A stretch of DNA of 64,000 nucleotides, taken from positions 744,001 through 808,000 of the forward strand of contig CBDCRZ010000121.1 of assembly GCA_965221135.1 (NCBI GenBank), written 5' to 3'. Source of the DNA: Sansalvadorimonas sp965221135. GTDB taxonomy: Bacteria > Pseudomonadota > Gammaproteobacteria > Pseudomonadales > Endozoicomonadaceae. The notes beneath the pieces were generated by a model. That model was not told the origin of the DNA. It ran no database searches and saw only the letters and a list, made by a program, of their open reading frames with translations. The stretch's first letter is position 1; the number at the start of each line of letters is the position of its first letter. Of the stretch, positions 46,462-55,273 are shown piece after piece. The position numbers and the translations under genes were made by a program.

Positions 46462-46926
46462 TCAGTAAGTCGTGGGGCGTGTTGCGCGTATCGCTGTTTG
46501 AATGGCAGCCATATCGAAACCACGATATTGCAGATAACGCATCTGTCGGGCACGGTCACGGTTATCAACAGGGGCACCTTCACCATACTTGCGGAACCGG
46601 CTTTCACAGGCCATTTCAGCCCAGTCCACCTCAAGCTCTTCCATGGCTAGTGCGATCCTTTCTCTATCCAGACCTTTCTGCTGTAGCTCTTGACGAATAC
46701 GCACCGAACCATAGCCCCGATTTACCCGGGAGCGGACAAAGCTTTCGGCAAAACGCTCATCAGATAACAGGCGGTCTTCTTCCAGCCTGCTCAGCACAGC
46801 ATCAAGATCTTCGACAAGCTCCGCACGATTGCGCAGCTTGCCGTAGAGCTCTTTGCGGGTATGCTCCCGACGCGCCAGAAGATCCATAGCAGCGCGCCGA
46901 AGCAGGGTTTGCTCTTCTTGAGACAT
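46462..46926 (-). CDS. recX: Regulatory protein RecX
   Basis: 154 residues, typical length. RecX caps and inhibits RecA filaments. Three-helix repeats are visible: LLARREHTRKELYGKLRNR, SDERFAESFVRSRVNRGYGS and QMRYLQYRGFDMAAIQTAIR. The start lies 8 bp after the recA stop, so it is probably cotranscribed with recA from the LexA-controlled promoter. Confidence 0.92.
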   Translation of the reverse strand: MSQEEQTLLRRAAMDLLARREHTRKELYGKLRNRAELVEDLDAVLSRLEEDRLLSDERFAESFVRSRVNRGYGSVRIRQELQQKGLDRERIALAMEELEVDWAEMACESRFRKYGEGAPVDNRDRARQMRYLQYRGFDMAAIQTAIRATRPTTY

Positions 46927-46934
46927 AAACAGTA

Positions 46935-48011
46935 TCAGGCAGACGTTTTGTCAGCTTTGGCTTTGCTCGCTTTCGCGGGCTCATCCGTTTTTTCAGACGC
47001 AGCCTTTGCATCTTTGTCAGATACAAGGTTTAACAGCTCGCTGCGAATCTGGCCTTCAATCTCTTGAGCAATGGCAGGGTTATCCGTCAGGTACTGAGCC
47101 GCGTTGGACTTACCCTGACCAATCTTGTTGCCCTTGTAGGCATACCAGGCACCAGCCTTGTCGATCAGCTTCTGCTTCACGCCCAGGTCGATCACCTCAC
47201 CCATGTGATAGATGCCCTTGCCGTACAGAATCTGGAATTCAGCCTGTCTGAACGGAGGCGCAACCTTGTTCTTCACAACCTTGACCCGGGTCTCGTTACC
47301 AATCACCTCGTCACCCAGCTTCACAGCACCAGTACGACGAATATCCAGACGTACAGAGGAGTAGAACTTCAGGGCGTTGCCGCCAGTAGTGGTTTCCGGG
47401 TTACCGAACATCACACCGATCTTCATACGTATCTGGTTGATAAAGATCACCAGACAGTTAGCCTGCTTGATGGAACCTGTCAGCTTACGCAGCGCCTGGC
47501 TCATCAGACGGGCCTGCAGACCGACATGGGAATCACCCATATCACCTTCGATTTCAGCTTTTGGTACCAGAGCGGCTACGGAGTCGACAACAATTACGTC
47601 CACAGCGTTGGAACGCACCAGCATATCGGTGATTTCCAGCGCCTGTTCACCAGTATCTGGCTGAGAGACATACAGATCATCTACATCCACACCCAGCTTG
47701 CCGGCGTAGTCAGGGTCAAGAGCGTGCTCAGCATCCACAAACGCACAGGTATTACCGGCCTTCTGGGCTTCGGCAATCAGGCTCAGGGTCAGCGTGGTTT
47801 TACCTGAGGATTCCGGACCATAGATTTCAACAACACGACCTTTCGGCAGGCCACCTATGCCAAGGGCGATATCCAATTGCAGAGAACCCGTAGAGATAGC
47901 CGGAATGGCTTCCCTCTCATGGTCACCCATACGCATCACTGCGCCTTTACCGAACTGGCGTTCAATCTGGCCTAGCGCAGCGGACAGCGCCTTCTTCTTG
48001 TTGTCATCCAT
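46935..48011 (-). CDS. recA: Recombinase RecA
   Basis: 358 residues from ATG 48011 (MDDNKKKALSAALGQIE) with GAGGTGA upstream; a GTG three codons earlier is in frame but less likely. RecA forms filaments on single-stranded DNA, drives strand exchange and triggers LexA self-cleavage. Walker A GPESSGKTTLT, Walker B VIVVDSVAAL, the L2 loop region GGNALKFYSSVR and the MR motif ALRKLTGSIKQ are intact. The acidic/Lys-Ala tail (DAKAASEKTDEPAKASKAKAD) is somewhat long. A LexA box lies 87 bp upstream. Confidence 0.97.
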   Translation of the reverse strand: MDDNKKKALSAALGQIERQFGKGAVMRMGDHEREAIPAISTGSLQLDIALGIGGLPKGRVVEIYGPESSGKTTLTLSLIAEAQKAGNTCAFVDAEHALDPDYAGKLGVDVDDLYVSQPDTGEQALEITDMLVRSNAVDVIVVDSVAALVPKAEIEGDMGDSHVGLQARLMSQALRKLTGSIKQANCLVIFINQIRMKIGVMFGNPETTTGGNALKFYSSVRLDIRRTGAVKLGDEVIGNETRVKVVKNKVAPPFRQAEFQILYGKGIYHMGEVIDLGVKQKLIDKAGAWYAYKGNKIGQGKSNAAQYLTDNPAIAQEIEGQIRSELLNLVSDKDAKAASEKTDEPAKASKAKADKTSA

Positions 48012-48097
48012 TTCTCTCACCTCACTCGCAATGTTCCCGGTTGCTCATCGCATCTGTTCATAAACAGCTGGTTGAACAGTGCCTTAAATCATTAATA

Positions 48098-48113
48098 CTG
48101 TATACATAAACAG
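48098..48113 (-). promoter_or_regulatory. LexA (SOS) box upstream of recA
   Basis: CTGTATACATAAACAG fits CTGT-N8-ACAG exactly, inside the wider inverted repeat ATACTG...CAGTAT. Its position 87 bp before the recA start makes SOS control of recA-recX very likely. Confidence 0.85.
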
Positions 48114-48220
48114 TATTAAAACACATCCTCTGAAAAGCGCATAGTTTTGAAGATAAGTTTTGAAGAAAAGTTTTCAAAATTTTTATAAAAGCCGTTACAA
48201 GAGCTGCAACATAAGCGGCA

Positions 48221-48733
48221 TTAATTGTTTTTTTCAGGGACTGCACAGCGGCTGATCACGCCCTCAAGGGCTTTGACTATAGTCTGCCGGCGCACCGCTT
48301 CACGATCACCCGCAAAAACAAAATGCTCGGCCTGTGCCGGTTTGCCCTTCTGCCTCCAGGCAATCCATACAGTACCAACGGGCTTTTCAGCGCTGCCACC
48401 ATCTGGCCCGGCAATACCACTCACCGCAACAGATACTGATGCATCACTCATGTCCAGTGCCCCTGCCGCCATGGCTTTCACCGTGTCTTCACTGACAGCG
48501 CCATACTGCTGCAGGGTTTGCTCAGGAACACCTATAAAACTGGTTTTCGCCCGGTTTGAATAAGTGATAAACCCACCCTCACACCAACCAGAGCTGCCGG
48601 AAATCGCCGTCAGCAGGTGCATAATTCCGCCGCCTGTACAGGACTCCGCACTTACCAAAGTCTGCCCCGCTGCCAACAGGCCTGCACCTGTCTGCCGGGC
48701 CAGGTCTAACAGCTGTTGATCAAAACCAGTCAT
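48221..48733 (-). CDS. pncC: Nicotinamide-nucleotide amidohydrolase (CinA C-terminal type)
   Basis: 170 residues, the length of stand-alone PncC. It hydrolyses NMN to nicotinate mononucleotide and ammonia in the pyridine nucleotide cycle. The signatures TLVSAESCTGGGIMHLLTA (catalytic Ser/Lys region) and GIAGPDGGSAEKPVGTVWIA are present. It precedes recA, the usual gammaproteobacterial order. Confidence 0.9.
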   Translation of the reverse strand: MTGFDQQLLDLARQTGAGLLAAGQTLVSAESCTGGGIMHLLTAISGSSGWCEGGFITYSNRAKTSFIGVPEQTLQQYGAVSEDTVKAMAAGALDMSDASVSVAVSGIAGPDGGSAEKPVGTVWIAWRQKGKPAQAEHFVFAGDREAVRRQTIVKALEGVISRCAVPEKNN

Positions 48734-48802
48734 TGTTATCAGCCTGCTCTTTCATTGTGTTGTTTAAGTCGGTTTTTAATTGAGCCTGCCGTGTCAGGGG
48801 CC

Positions 48803-48897
48803 GGGGCGCAAGTCGAATGCTGCAGGCAGAATAAAAGTTACATATTGAAAACAAAAGCCTCCGCGGGCTCAAGCTCTATTGTCTATGCTTGCGCCCC
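48803..48897. repeat. Inverted repeat with 10-bp arms upstream of the RING-like gene
   Basis: GGGGCGCAAG at 48803-48812 and CTTGCGCCCC at 48888-48897 pair perfectly around 75 nt that contain a smaller AGCC/GGCT stem. It ends 57 bp before the ATG at 48955. It could be a structured leader or an operator pair. Confidence 0.5.
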
Positions 48898-48954
48898 ACT
48901 CACCAGATCTATAAAAGCAGGATCGAACACCGGAAGCCTGCCGGGGGATAAAGC

Positions 48955-51270
48955 ATGCGTATATGGTTCCGTTTGTGCCCCCCGATACTACCAGGGCTGA
49001 TCGCTTTATTTCTCAGCATGAGTGTGGCCTGCAGCTGTCACGCCTGGAGTGATGCCTGCCTTCATAACCTTGATAAAAACCTCACTCGCAGCAGCAACAA
49101 ATCCAGCTGGCACTGGGGGGAAAGTGTTTGGGGGAGTAATAGTAGCGGTACCTATCTTCACCTGAAGGGTACTATCTATTTCCTGGAAGGGTTAACCAGA
49201 CAAAACTGGCTAGATCTGGGCAAACAGATCATTGCCGGGGGTTTGATCCCGGGGTTAATTCTGGGCACCAGACCTTTAGCCATCAAGGTCGTCAACACCC
49301 TGACGGAGCAACGAACCTTCTCCAACTCTGCGAGTTTTGCAACCCACCTCACCATGTCTTCAATGGCTTTATTCATCCACTATATGGCTAAATTTGAGAA
49401 CCTGCCCAATATGATCAATGCGGGTATGTGGTATCTCATACCTGGAATGTATTCTGAAGGACTGGCTTTCCTTCAACAAATGTCGCTGCTTCCCTTATCG
49501 GATCTCTCAATGGCCTTTCTTAGAAATGCTGCGCACTATGGTGCCAGCAGTTATCTATTAGCCATGTACTCGCTGATCCAGACAATCTCACCAGAATACA
49601 GAAAAAGCCAGCTCTTCCTGACCAATAACGACGCCCGGCAATTGTTCATTCAGTTTCATAACCAGCAAAACACCGAGCAAAGCAAAGTCGTTGAAATTCA
49701 CCGCTCAGCCCTCGAAACGACTATACAGAGCAACGCTCCCGGCAGCGCCATTCATCAACTCGCAGAGACAATGGACGACATCCATTGTGAGTCTCTCAAT
49801 ATCACTCCTTACTCTGACTCCGCCGGCCACTGGCTGAACCTGACGTTTGCTACACAGGGTGATTCAGGTCTCAATGTCCATACCGAACGGGTAGAGCTTC
49901 CGATATACGGTTTCCGCCACGTCAACTGGCTGGAGAACACTCTTCCCTATAAAAAGTGGAAATCCCCTGACTCCCCTCCCCTTGATGACCCTGAATACTT
50001 CAGCCTGTTTCAGGATGAAGTACTCTTCGCTCTCAGCGAGGCTCTGTACGAGATAACCTCACTGGACAACTATAACCTCGAGTCCCTGAGCGACACCCCG
50101 TTTTTAGCGGGGTTGTGGTATAGCCAGACCCAGCAAAAATATATACGACCTGTGTCGGCCAGCAGGGCTTCCTTTACCAAAGATCAGGGTGTCGTTTTTA
50201 CTCTGGGAAAAAGCAGCTGGCTGCTGGCCAACCATAATGGCCTGACCTTAACCTCATCTCCTACGCGGGCACCTGAGGAGCTTACCCAGTACTGGATACC
50301 AGGCTGGGTTACCAGTCTGATACAGGCAGAGGCCTCTTCCAGAATGCGGGATGCCACCCTTTCAATTACTCGCTCTGCGCTCTATAGCGCATCGAAATCA
50401 AAAAACATCCCAACATACGCCCCCAATATCGATTCCTTCTATGTGGAATCAAGACAAGACAGAGAACAAGAGGCTTCCCGGGATGAAAATTTACAAAGGC
50501 CGGCCTACAGACGCATGCAACAACGCACATCACAACAACACGAATGCCAGGGTCAGCGGGTCATTCACGATCCGGCATACACCTACGTCTCCGCACGGGA
50601 TCAGGAGCCGTCACGGGACTCTGATCGCAGACTCCCTTCACTGTCTCCATCATCCAAATCAGTGCTTAACAGCAACGCCTATTATGCATCAGACTCCTAT
50701 CTAAATGACCCTATAGAGAACGATACAGAGAGACAAATAAGGCACGAAGCCGTACGGGCAGAAGCCTTTACAACGCCTGGCAAGCTGACGTTCGTTGAAC
50801 AGGGGCTAAAAAAAGAGCTGGCAGATTTCAATAGTCCAGAAACCAGGCTGATGGACTACGAACGTCATCGTGAGCGTAACGACCCACAGGCTCCGATTTC
50901 CTATGCGACGTTTGAAGAAGCGCGTAACAAAGAAATCAAGGGAGGTCGACTGCTGCTGCCCGATGAGCATTATGACGCTCCTCTGTACCGGGGCGGTATA
51001 TTCGCAGATCTGCTCCCTGCGGAAAAAGGCACGAATTCGGAATGTTATTGCATGGAGGAAGGACTGCCGCTGTATCACTGTTCAAACAAACCAGGCAATT
51101 GCTCAGCCGTTTATCATGTAGGCTGCCTGGATCAACTCCTGCGCCAACAGGCCAGAAGGCTGGGAGCCAGAGCGCAAAACTTCAGCAAACGAACTGCAGA
51201 CTTTTCCATCAACTGCATGCAATGCACTAAATCTATTCCCGGGAAAACCTACTGGTTCAAAAACAAGTAG
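48955..51270 (+). CDS. Secreted protein with C-terminal RING-like zinc cluster, 771 residues
   Basis: ATG 48955 follows CCGGGGGATAAAG. The N-terminus is a signal peptide (RLCPPILPGLIALFLSMSVA, then CSCHA/W). The long middle (about 35-500) has no family I recognise, with hydrophobic helices near 75-170. A Ser/Arg/Tyr-rich low-complexity section spans ~500-600. The last ~75 residues hold C-x-C, C-x6-C, H-x2-C and C-x2-C (ECYCMEEGLPLYHC, GNCSAVYHVGCLDQLL, INCMQCTKSI), the order expected of a RING/RINGv-type cross-brace. RING domains recruit E2 ubiquitin enzymes, which bacteria lack, so a host-directed E3 role is inferred. A different zinc fold is possible. Confidence 0.55.
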   Translation: MRIWFRLCPPILPGLIALFLSMSVACSCHAWSDACLHNLDKNLTRSSNKSSWHWGESVWGSNSSGTYLHLKGTIYFLEGLTRQNWLDLGKQIIAGGLIPGLILGTRPLAIKVVNTLTEQRTFSNSASFATHLTMSSMALFIHYMAKFENLPNMINAGMWYLIPGMYSEGLAFLQQMSLLPLSDLSMAFLRNAAHYGASSYLLAMYSLIQTISPEYRKSQLFLTNNDARQLFIQFHNQQNTEQSKVVEIHRSALETTIQSNAPGSAIHQLAETMDDIHCESLNITPYSDSAGHWLNLTFATQGDSGLNVHTERVELPIYGFRHVNWLENTLPYKKWKSPDSPPLDDPEYFSLFQDEVLFALSEALYEITSLDNYNLESLSDTPFLAGLWYSQTQQKYIRPVSASRASFTKDQGVVFTLGKSSWLLANHNGLTLTSSPTRAPEELTQYWIPGWVTSLIQAEASSRMRDATLSITRSALYSASKSKNIPTYAPNIDSFYVESRQDREQEASRDENLQRPAYRRMQQRTSQQHECQGQRVIHDPAYTYVSARDQEPSRDSDRRLPSLSPSSKSVLNSNAYYASDSYLNDPIENDTERQIRHEAVRAEAFTTPGKLTFVEQGLKKELADFNSPETRLMDYERHRERNDPQAPISYATFEEARNKEIKGGRLLLPDEHYDAPLYRGGIFADLLPAEKGTNSECYCMEEGLPLYHCSNKPGNCSAVYHVGCLDQLLRQQARRLGARAQNFSKRTADFSINCMQCTKSIPGKTYWFKNK

Positions 51271-51309
51271 CGCCCCGGAAACAAATAGAGGATGGAAAAC
51301 AGCCAGCCC

Positions 51310-52200
51310 TCAGCCTGATAAACCTGTGTGGTTACCGTAGACCACACCCAGAGACTTCTCATCAATGATGTCACGCCAGGGGAAGTCCTGATCTTTCTGG
51401 GCTTCATACAGATGCTGAACCATCACCTGTAAACCGGTGCGCATACCACCGTCGACCACGCCTTCATAGCGGAAGAAATCTTCACCCAGTTGATAACCCT
51501 CTTTCCAAAGAGGCAAAGCTTCTTCTACCCGCTTCAACAGCTGCCCTACCGCCAGGGACTCTTCACGTTGACGAAGACGCGTCTCCAGTGTACGCAAATA
51601 CGCCAGCATCACCCGCGGGTCGACAGAACAACGCTTACCCATCCATTCAAGGCTGCGGGACCGGCATTCCAGCATACGGGCAGCGGTAATCAATGCACAA
51701 TCAAACAGTCCCGCATTCCAGAAGTCACACAAGGTAACAGGTAAAATAGCCGGTTCACCGGGTTGTACACGCAGAGTACGGCTGAACAGGCTTTCCACCA
51801 GCAACGCAGGGAGGGTATCCACACGCCACAGAGCTTCCTGACAGAGTTCATCGGGTGAGAGGTGTATCAGAGCGCGAGCCTGCTCTACCTGCCAGTGCCG
51901 AATACGAGAGAGAATACCTCCGGTTCGCATCATAGCGCTGCGTTCACGGTCATAACGAAGCAGGCCAACAGCCATCAGGGCGATATCGACACGGGATTCT
52001 GCATCACGCCGGGAACATTCATCCCCTAAGGCAATCAGCTTCAGGCGTTCATCCAATAAAGCATGTTGCAGACAGGCCATTGTTTTTTTTGTCTGCCGGG
52101 CACCCACCAGCTCATCCAGAGGCAGTTTCTTCCCGGAATAGCCTTCGGCAAATGCAAAATAACCCGGCTGGAATGCCGCTACTGTCTCTGAATCCACCAT
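51310..52200 (-). CDS. Hypothetical protein, 296 residues
   Basis: ATG 52200 (MVDSETVAAFQPGYF) has GAGGGAAGATATT upstream. Soluble, helix-rich and Arg/Leu/Glu-rich, with no signal peptide or motif I can name (ARQTKKTMACLQHALLDERL; RVMLAYLRTLETRLRQREES). It follows, on the same strand, the PLP enzyme gene 148 bp upstream; cotranscription is possible. Confidence 0.6.
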   Translation of the reverse strand: MVDSETVAAFQPGYFAFAEGYSGKKLPLDELVGARQTKKTMACLQHALLDERLKLIALGDECSRRDAESRVDIALMAVGLLRYDRERSAMMRTGGILSRIRHWQVEQARALIHLSPDELCQEALWRVDTLPALLVESLFSRTLRVQPGEPAILPVTLCDFWNAGLFDCALITAARMLECRSRSLEWMGKRCSVDPRVMLAYLRTLETRLRQREESLAVGQLLKRVEEALPLWKEGYQLGEDFFRYEGVVDGGMRTGLQVMVQHLYEAQKDQDFPWRDIIDEKSLGVVYGNHTGLSG

Positions 52201-52348
52201 AATATCTTCCCTCGTTACTCTGGATGCCCCGGTTCACAAGCCCGTGAACACTATCCATTGGGTAGCGCCCTTCATTCTGTGGTGCTCTTGATTCGGCAGC
52301 GCTTCATTCGGTAGAAAGTTATCGGCCTTCCCCACCTGATTTTGATCG

Positions 52349-53722
52349 TTATTTTGCTTCATAGCTGACAGCCGGATACTGCTTCAATACCGGCCATTCA
52401 GCGACAACCTTGCCAGCACGCACCATTCGCAATGCACCAAACTGCAGCATCACGAACTCGCTTTGATGGGGCCGCAGAAAAATATAATCATCCACACCCA
52501 GCCCATGATCCTGACGGGCGGTGAGCAGTTCCTGATTGGTGCTTCGTCCATACAGTGGATTAATCTGCAGCCCTACTGGCGAGCAGGGATCAGCCATCCA
52601 CCAGCCGCCATAAATAAAGAAAGAGGTATGCCAGGAGGAGAACAGTCGTGGCCAGAAATTACTCATGCTCTCTAACAGGGGCAGAACCACCTGATCGGAC
52701 TTTTTCAATATACGGGTGGCGATAAACAGAGCCGGTTGATGGTCTGCCAGCAGCGGCGTTTCAAAATCCGAGGCCTTCACAAAGCCTGAACCTATGGTGA
52801 TATCGTTACAGCCGCCCCAGTTTTCCGGGGTATTGGTCTGGTAGGTGTAGCTGCCGGCACCATTCAGGGTGAGGTCTTTTTTCCAGAGTGCAGGCCAGTG
52901 CTCTCGAATATGCTGACTGAAATTACGGTAACGCTTAGCCACACGCCTTTTCTCCAGTGTTGCGGCACTCACCTGAAGTTTTTCCGGCACAGGCAATTTG
53001 GCCATATGAGCGTCGTACCCCATAAGGCCAGATAGCTTCAGGCTTTCCGGGTGGCTGGCAATAATTCCCAGTATTTTATCCAAATCCTGAGTTGTGGCTG
53101 CTCCTCCACGATGCAGGCCCACATCCACTTCAATATTAATGAGCAACTGGCGTTTCTGTTCCTGAGCCAGCTGTAAATAAGCGTCCAGACGTTCCGGGGT
53201 GTCTATCAGCCACTGGATATGGTTCAGGTCACCACAATGACCTGGTTTCTCAGCCACACACTGCTGATACCTGGCTAACAGGTCAGTAAACACAGCAACG
53301 GGAAAAGGTTTGCCAATCAGGATATCTGCCCTGGGAAAGCGTTTCAGGGCCGCCAGCACAAACGGACTGTGGAAAGCCATAATCCGTCGACTGCCCAGCT
53401 TATCGAGAATGTAAGCCACCAGCTCAAGACTCGGCAGAGACTTCAGCGCCACCCTGACTCGGGAGGTGTCACCCAGACGAGCACGCACCCGGGCAATATT
53501 GTGATCGACCCGGTCCAGGTCAACAATCAACAGGGGGTAACCAGGCGCCTGCTGCTTCAGATGCTGGTTCAGTCTGGAGAAATAGGTGTTATGGCCTTGA
53601 GGTATTTTGCTGTCATCGTCCTGTAAATAACGCCAAACGAAAGCGACAACCACAATCGCTATGATTGTTACGACGACTACAGCTACAACAGTCACAGCGC
53701 CCCCTGCTCCCAGAAATGACAT
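52349..53722 (-). CDS. PLP fold-type III enzyme, D-threonine aldolase/DSD1-like, membrane-anchored
   Basis: About 457 residues from ATG 53722 (MSFLGAGGAV) with GGGGTGAAATT upstream; the frame is open to 53785. Residues ~8-30 are one transmembrane helix (VTVVAVVVVTIIAIVVVAFVW), unusual for the family. The body is an alanine-racemase-like barrel: YPLLIVDLDRVDHNIARV, VALKSLPS with the likely PLP Lys, then INIEVDVGLHRGG and LMGYDAH. The C-terminal beta domain (VDDYIFLRPHQSEFVMLQFG) carries the His/Cys-type metal site region of D-Thr aldolases and D-Ser dehydratases. Exact substrate cannot be read from sequence; a D-amino acid or beta-hydroxy amino acid is likely. Confidence 0.7.
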   Translation of the reverse strand: MSFLGAGGAVTVVAVVVVTIIAIVVVAFVWRYLQDDDSKIPQGHNTYFSRLNQHLKQQAPGYPLLIVDLDRVDHNIARVRARLGDTSRVRVALKSLPSLELVAYILDKLGSRRIMAFHSPFVLAALKRFPRADILIGKPFPVAVFTDLLARYQQCVAEKPGHCGDLNHIQWLIDTPERLDAYLQLAQEQKRQLLINIEVDVGLHRGGAATTQDLDKILGIIASHPESLKLSGLMGYDAHMAKLPVPEKLQVSAATLEKRRVAKRYRNFSQHIREHWPALWKKDLTLNGAGSYTYQTNTPENWGGCNDITIGSGFVKASDFETPLLADHQPALFIATRILKKSDQVVLPLLESMSNFWPRLFSSWHTSFFIYGGWWMADPCSPVGLQINPLYGRSTNQELLTARQDHGLGVDDYIFLRPHQSEFVMLQFGALRMVRAGKVVAEWPVLKQYPAVSYEAK

Positions 53723-53906
53723 AATTTCACCCCACTGAAAAGCCTTCAAATATAGACAGCGTTCCCCTATTGCGTACAAAATCACCTGAATTGAACGATA
53801 AGATAGAGAGTGGGTTGAAATATGTGGCCGTCAGAGTCCATCCACTTATGTAGTCGGGTCATAATGACTATGACCTTGATAGGGTAAAGCAGACTCAGAG
53901 AGCATC

Positions 53907-55166
53907 ATGCAGCTGTCAAAATTTGGAAAAAAATTTACCAGCCATTCAGGCATTCTGTCCCTGATGGATGATCTGGGTAACGCCCTGGCCGGCAATGATC
54001 ATATGATCATGATGGGAGGCGGTAACCCGGCCCATATCCCACAAGTAGAAGAAGCCTTTCGCCAGCGACTTCAGAAGATCGTCGATTCCCAAAGTGAATT
54101 CACCCGCTTTATCGGCACCTATGATCCTCCCAGCGGTGACCAGCACTTCTGTAAAGAACTGGCCGCCATGCTGCGCCGCCGGTTTGGCTGGAAGCTGACC
54201 GAACGTAATATCTGCCTTACCAATGGCAGCCAGACCGCCTTCTTTATGCTGTTTAACATGCTCGGTGGCGAAACCGAAAATGGCCAGAACCGCGTCATTC
54301 AACTGCCTCTGGCTCCGGAATATATTGGTTATGCGGATGCCGGCATCAGCGAAGACCTGTTCCGGGCTACCCGGCCAGATATCGAAGAGATTGATGCCCA
54401 TACCTTTAAATATCATGTGAACTTCGATGCCCTGACAGTGAATCAGGATACAGCCGCTCTGTGTGTATCGCGGCCCACAAACCCTACGGGCAACGTGCTC
54501 ACAGACAAGGAGATCGAACATCTCGATGCTCTGGCCCGTGCCAACGATATCCCCTTTATTATTGATGGTGCCTACGGCCTGCCCTTCCCTGAGCTGATTT
54601 TCAGTGAAGCCACACCCGTCTGGAACGAGAACACCATTCTCTGCCTCAGCCTTTCAAAACTGGGACTTCCCGCCCTGCGTACCGGTATTGTTATCGCCAG
54701 CGAAGAGGTCGTGACCGCACTGTCCGGCATCAATGCCATCACCAGCCTGACACCGAACAGTGCCGGTCCAATGATGGTTGCAGACATGGTGCAGGACGAC
54801 AGCATTATTACCCTGAGCCAGCAGGTCATTCGCCCCTGGTATGAAGAACGTCTCGCCTTTGCCCAGGCAGAGTTCCACCGTCAGCTGGGAACCTCTACCC
54901 CCTGGGCCATGCACAAGCCCGAAGGAGCCATGTTCGTCTGGCTCTGGTTCCGGGACCTCCCCATTACCAGCCTGGAGCTTTATGAACGCCTGAAAAACCG
55001 GGGTGTTCTGGTGGTTTCCGGTCACTATTTCTTTCCGGGTATTGATGACAGCTGGGCTCACCGTCACCAGTGCCTGCGGGTCACTTACACAAGAGATAAG
55101 GAAACCCTGCAACAAGGCATCACAATCATTGCAGAAGAAGTACACAAAGCCTACGCAGGGCTTTAA
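53907..55166 (+). CDS. avtA: Valine-pyruvate aminotransferase
   Basis: 419 residues, close to E. coli AvtA. A fold-type I PLP enzyme transferring the amino group between valine (or alanine) and pyruvate/2-ketoisovalerate. Recognised blocks: MMGGGNPAHIP near the N-terminus, YDPPSGDQHFC, TNGSQTAFFML, SRPTNPTGNV, IDGAYGLPFP, and SLSKLGLPALRTG with the PLP Lys. It starts 184 bp from the divergent PLP enzyme gene and lies upstream of the amino-acid antiporter. Confidence 0.9.
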   Translation: MQLSKFGKKFTSHSGILSLMDDLGNALAGNDHMIMMGGGNPAHIPQVEEAFRQRLQKIVDSQSEFTRFIGTYDPPSGDQHFCKELAAMLRRRFGWKLTERNICLTNGSQTAFFMLFNMLGGETENGQNRVIQLPLAPEYIGYADAGISEDLFRATRPDIEEIDAHTFKYHVNFDALTVNQDTAALCVSRPTNPTGNVLTDKEIEHLDALARANDIPFIIDGAYGLPFPELIFSEATPVWNENTILCLSLSKLGLPALRTGIVIASEEVVTALSGINAITSLTPNSAGPMMVADMVQDDSIITLSQQVIRPWYEERLAFAQAEFHRQLGTSTPWAMHKPEGAMFVWLWFRDLPITSLELYERLKNRGVLVVSGHYFFPGIDDSWAHRHQCLRVTYTRDKETLQQGITIIAEEVHKAYAGL

Positions 55167-55273
55167 TACTGGAAAACCATAGGTAGTTTTCACATAAGGA
55201 TTCGTCGCTTCCGGGATAGGCACAACCTCGGGCGGGCAATAGGATTAACCAGTATGACAATCACTCTCGGTTC

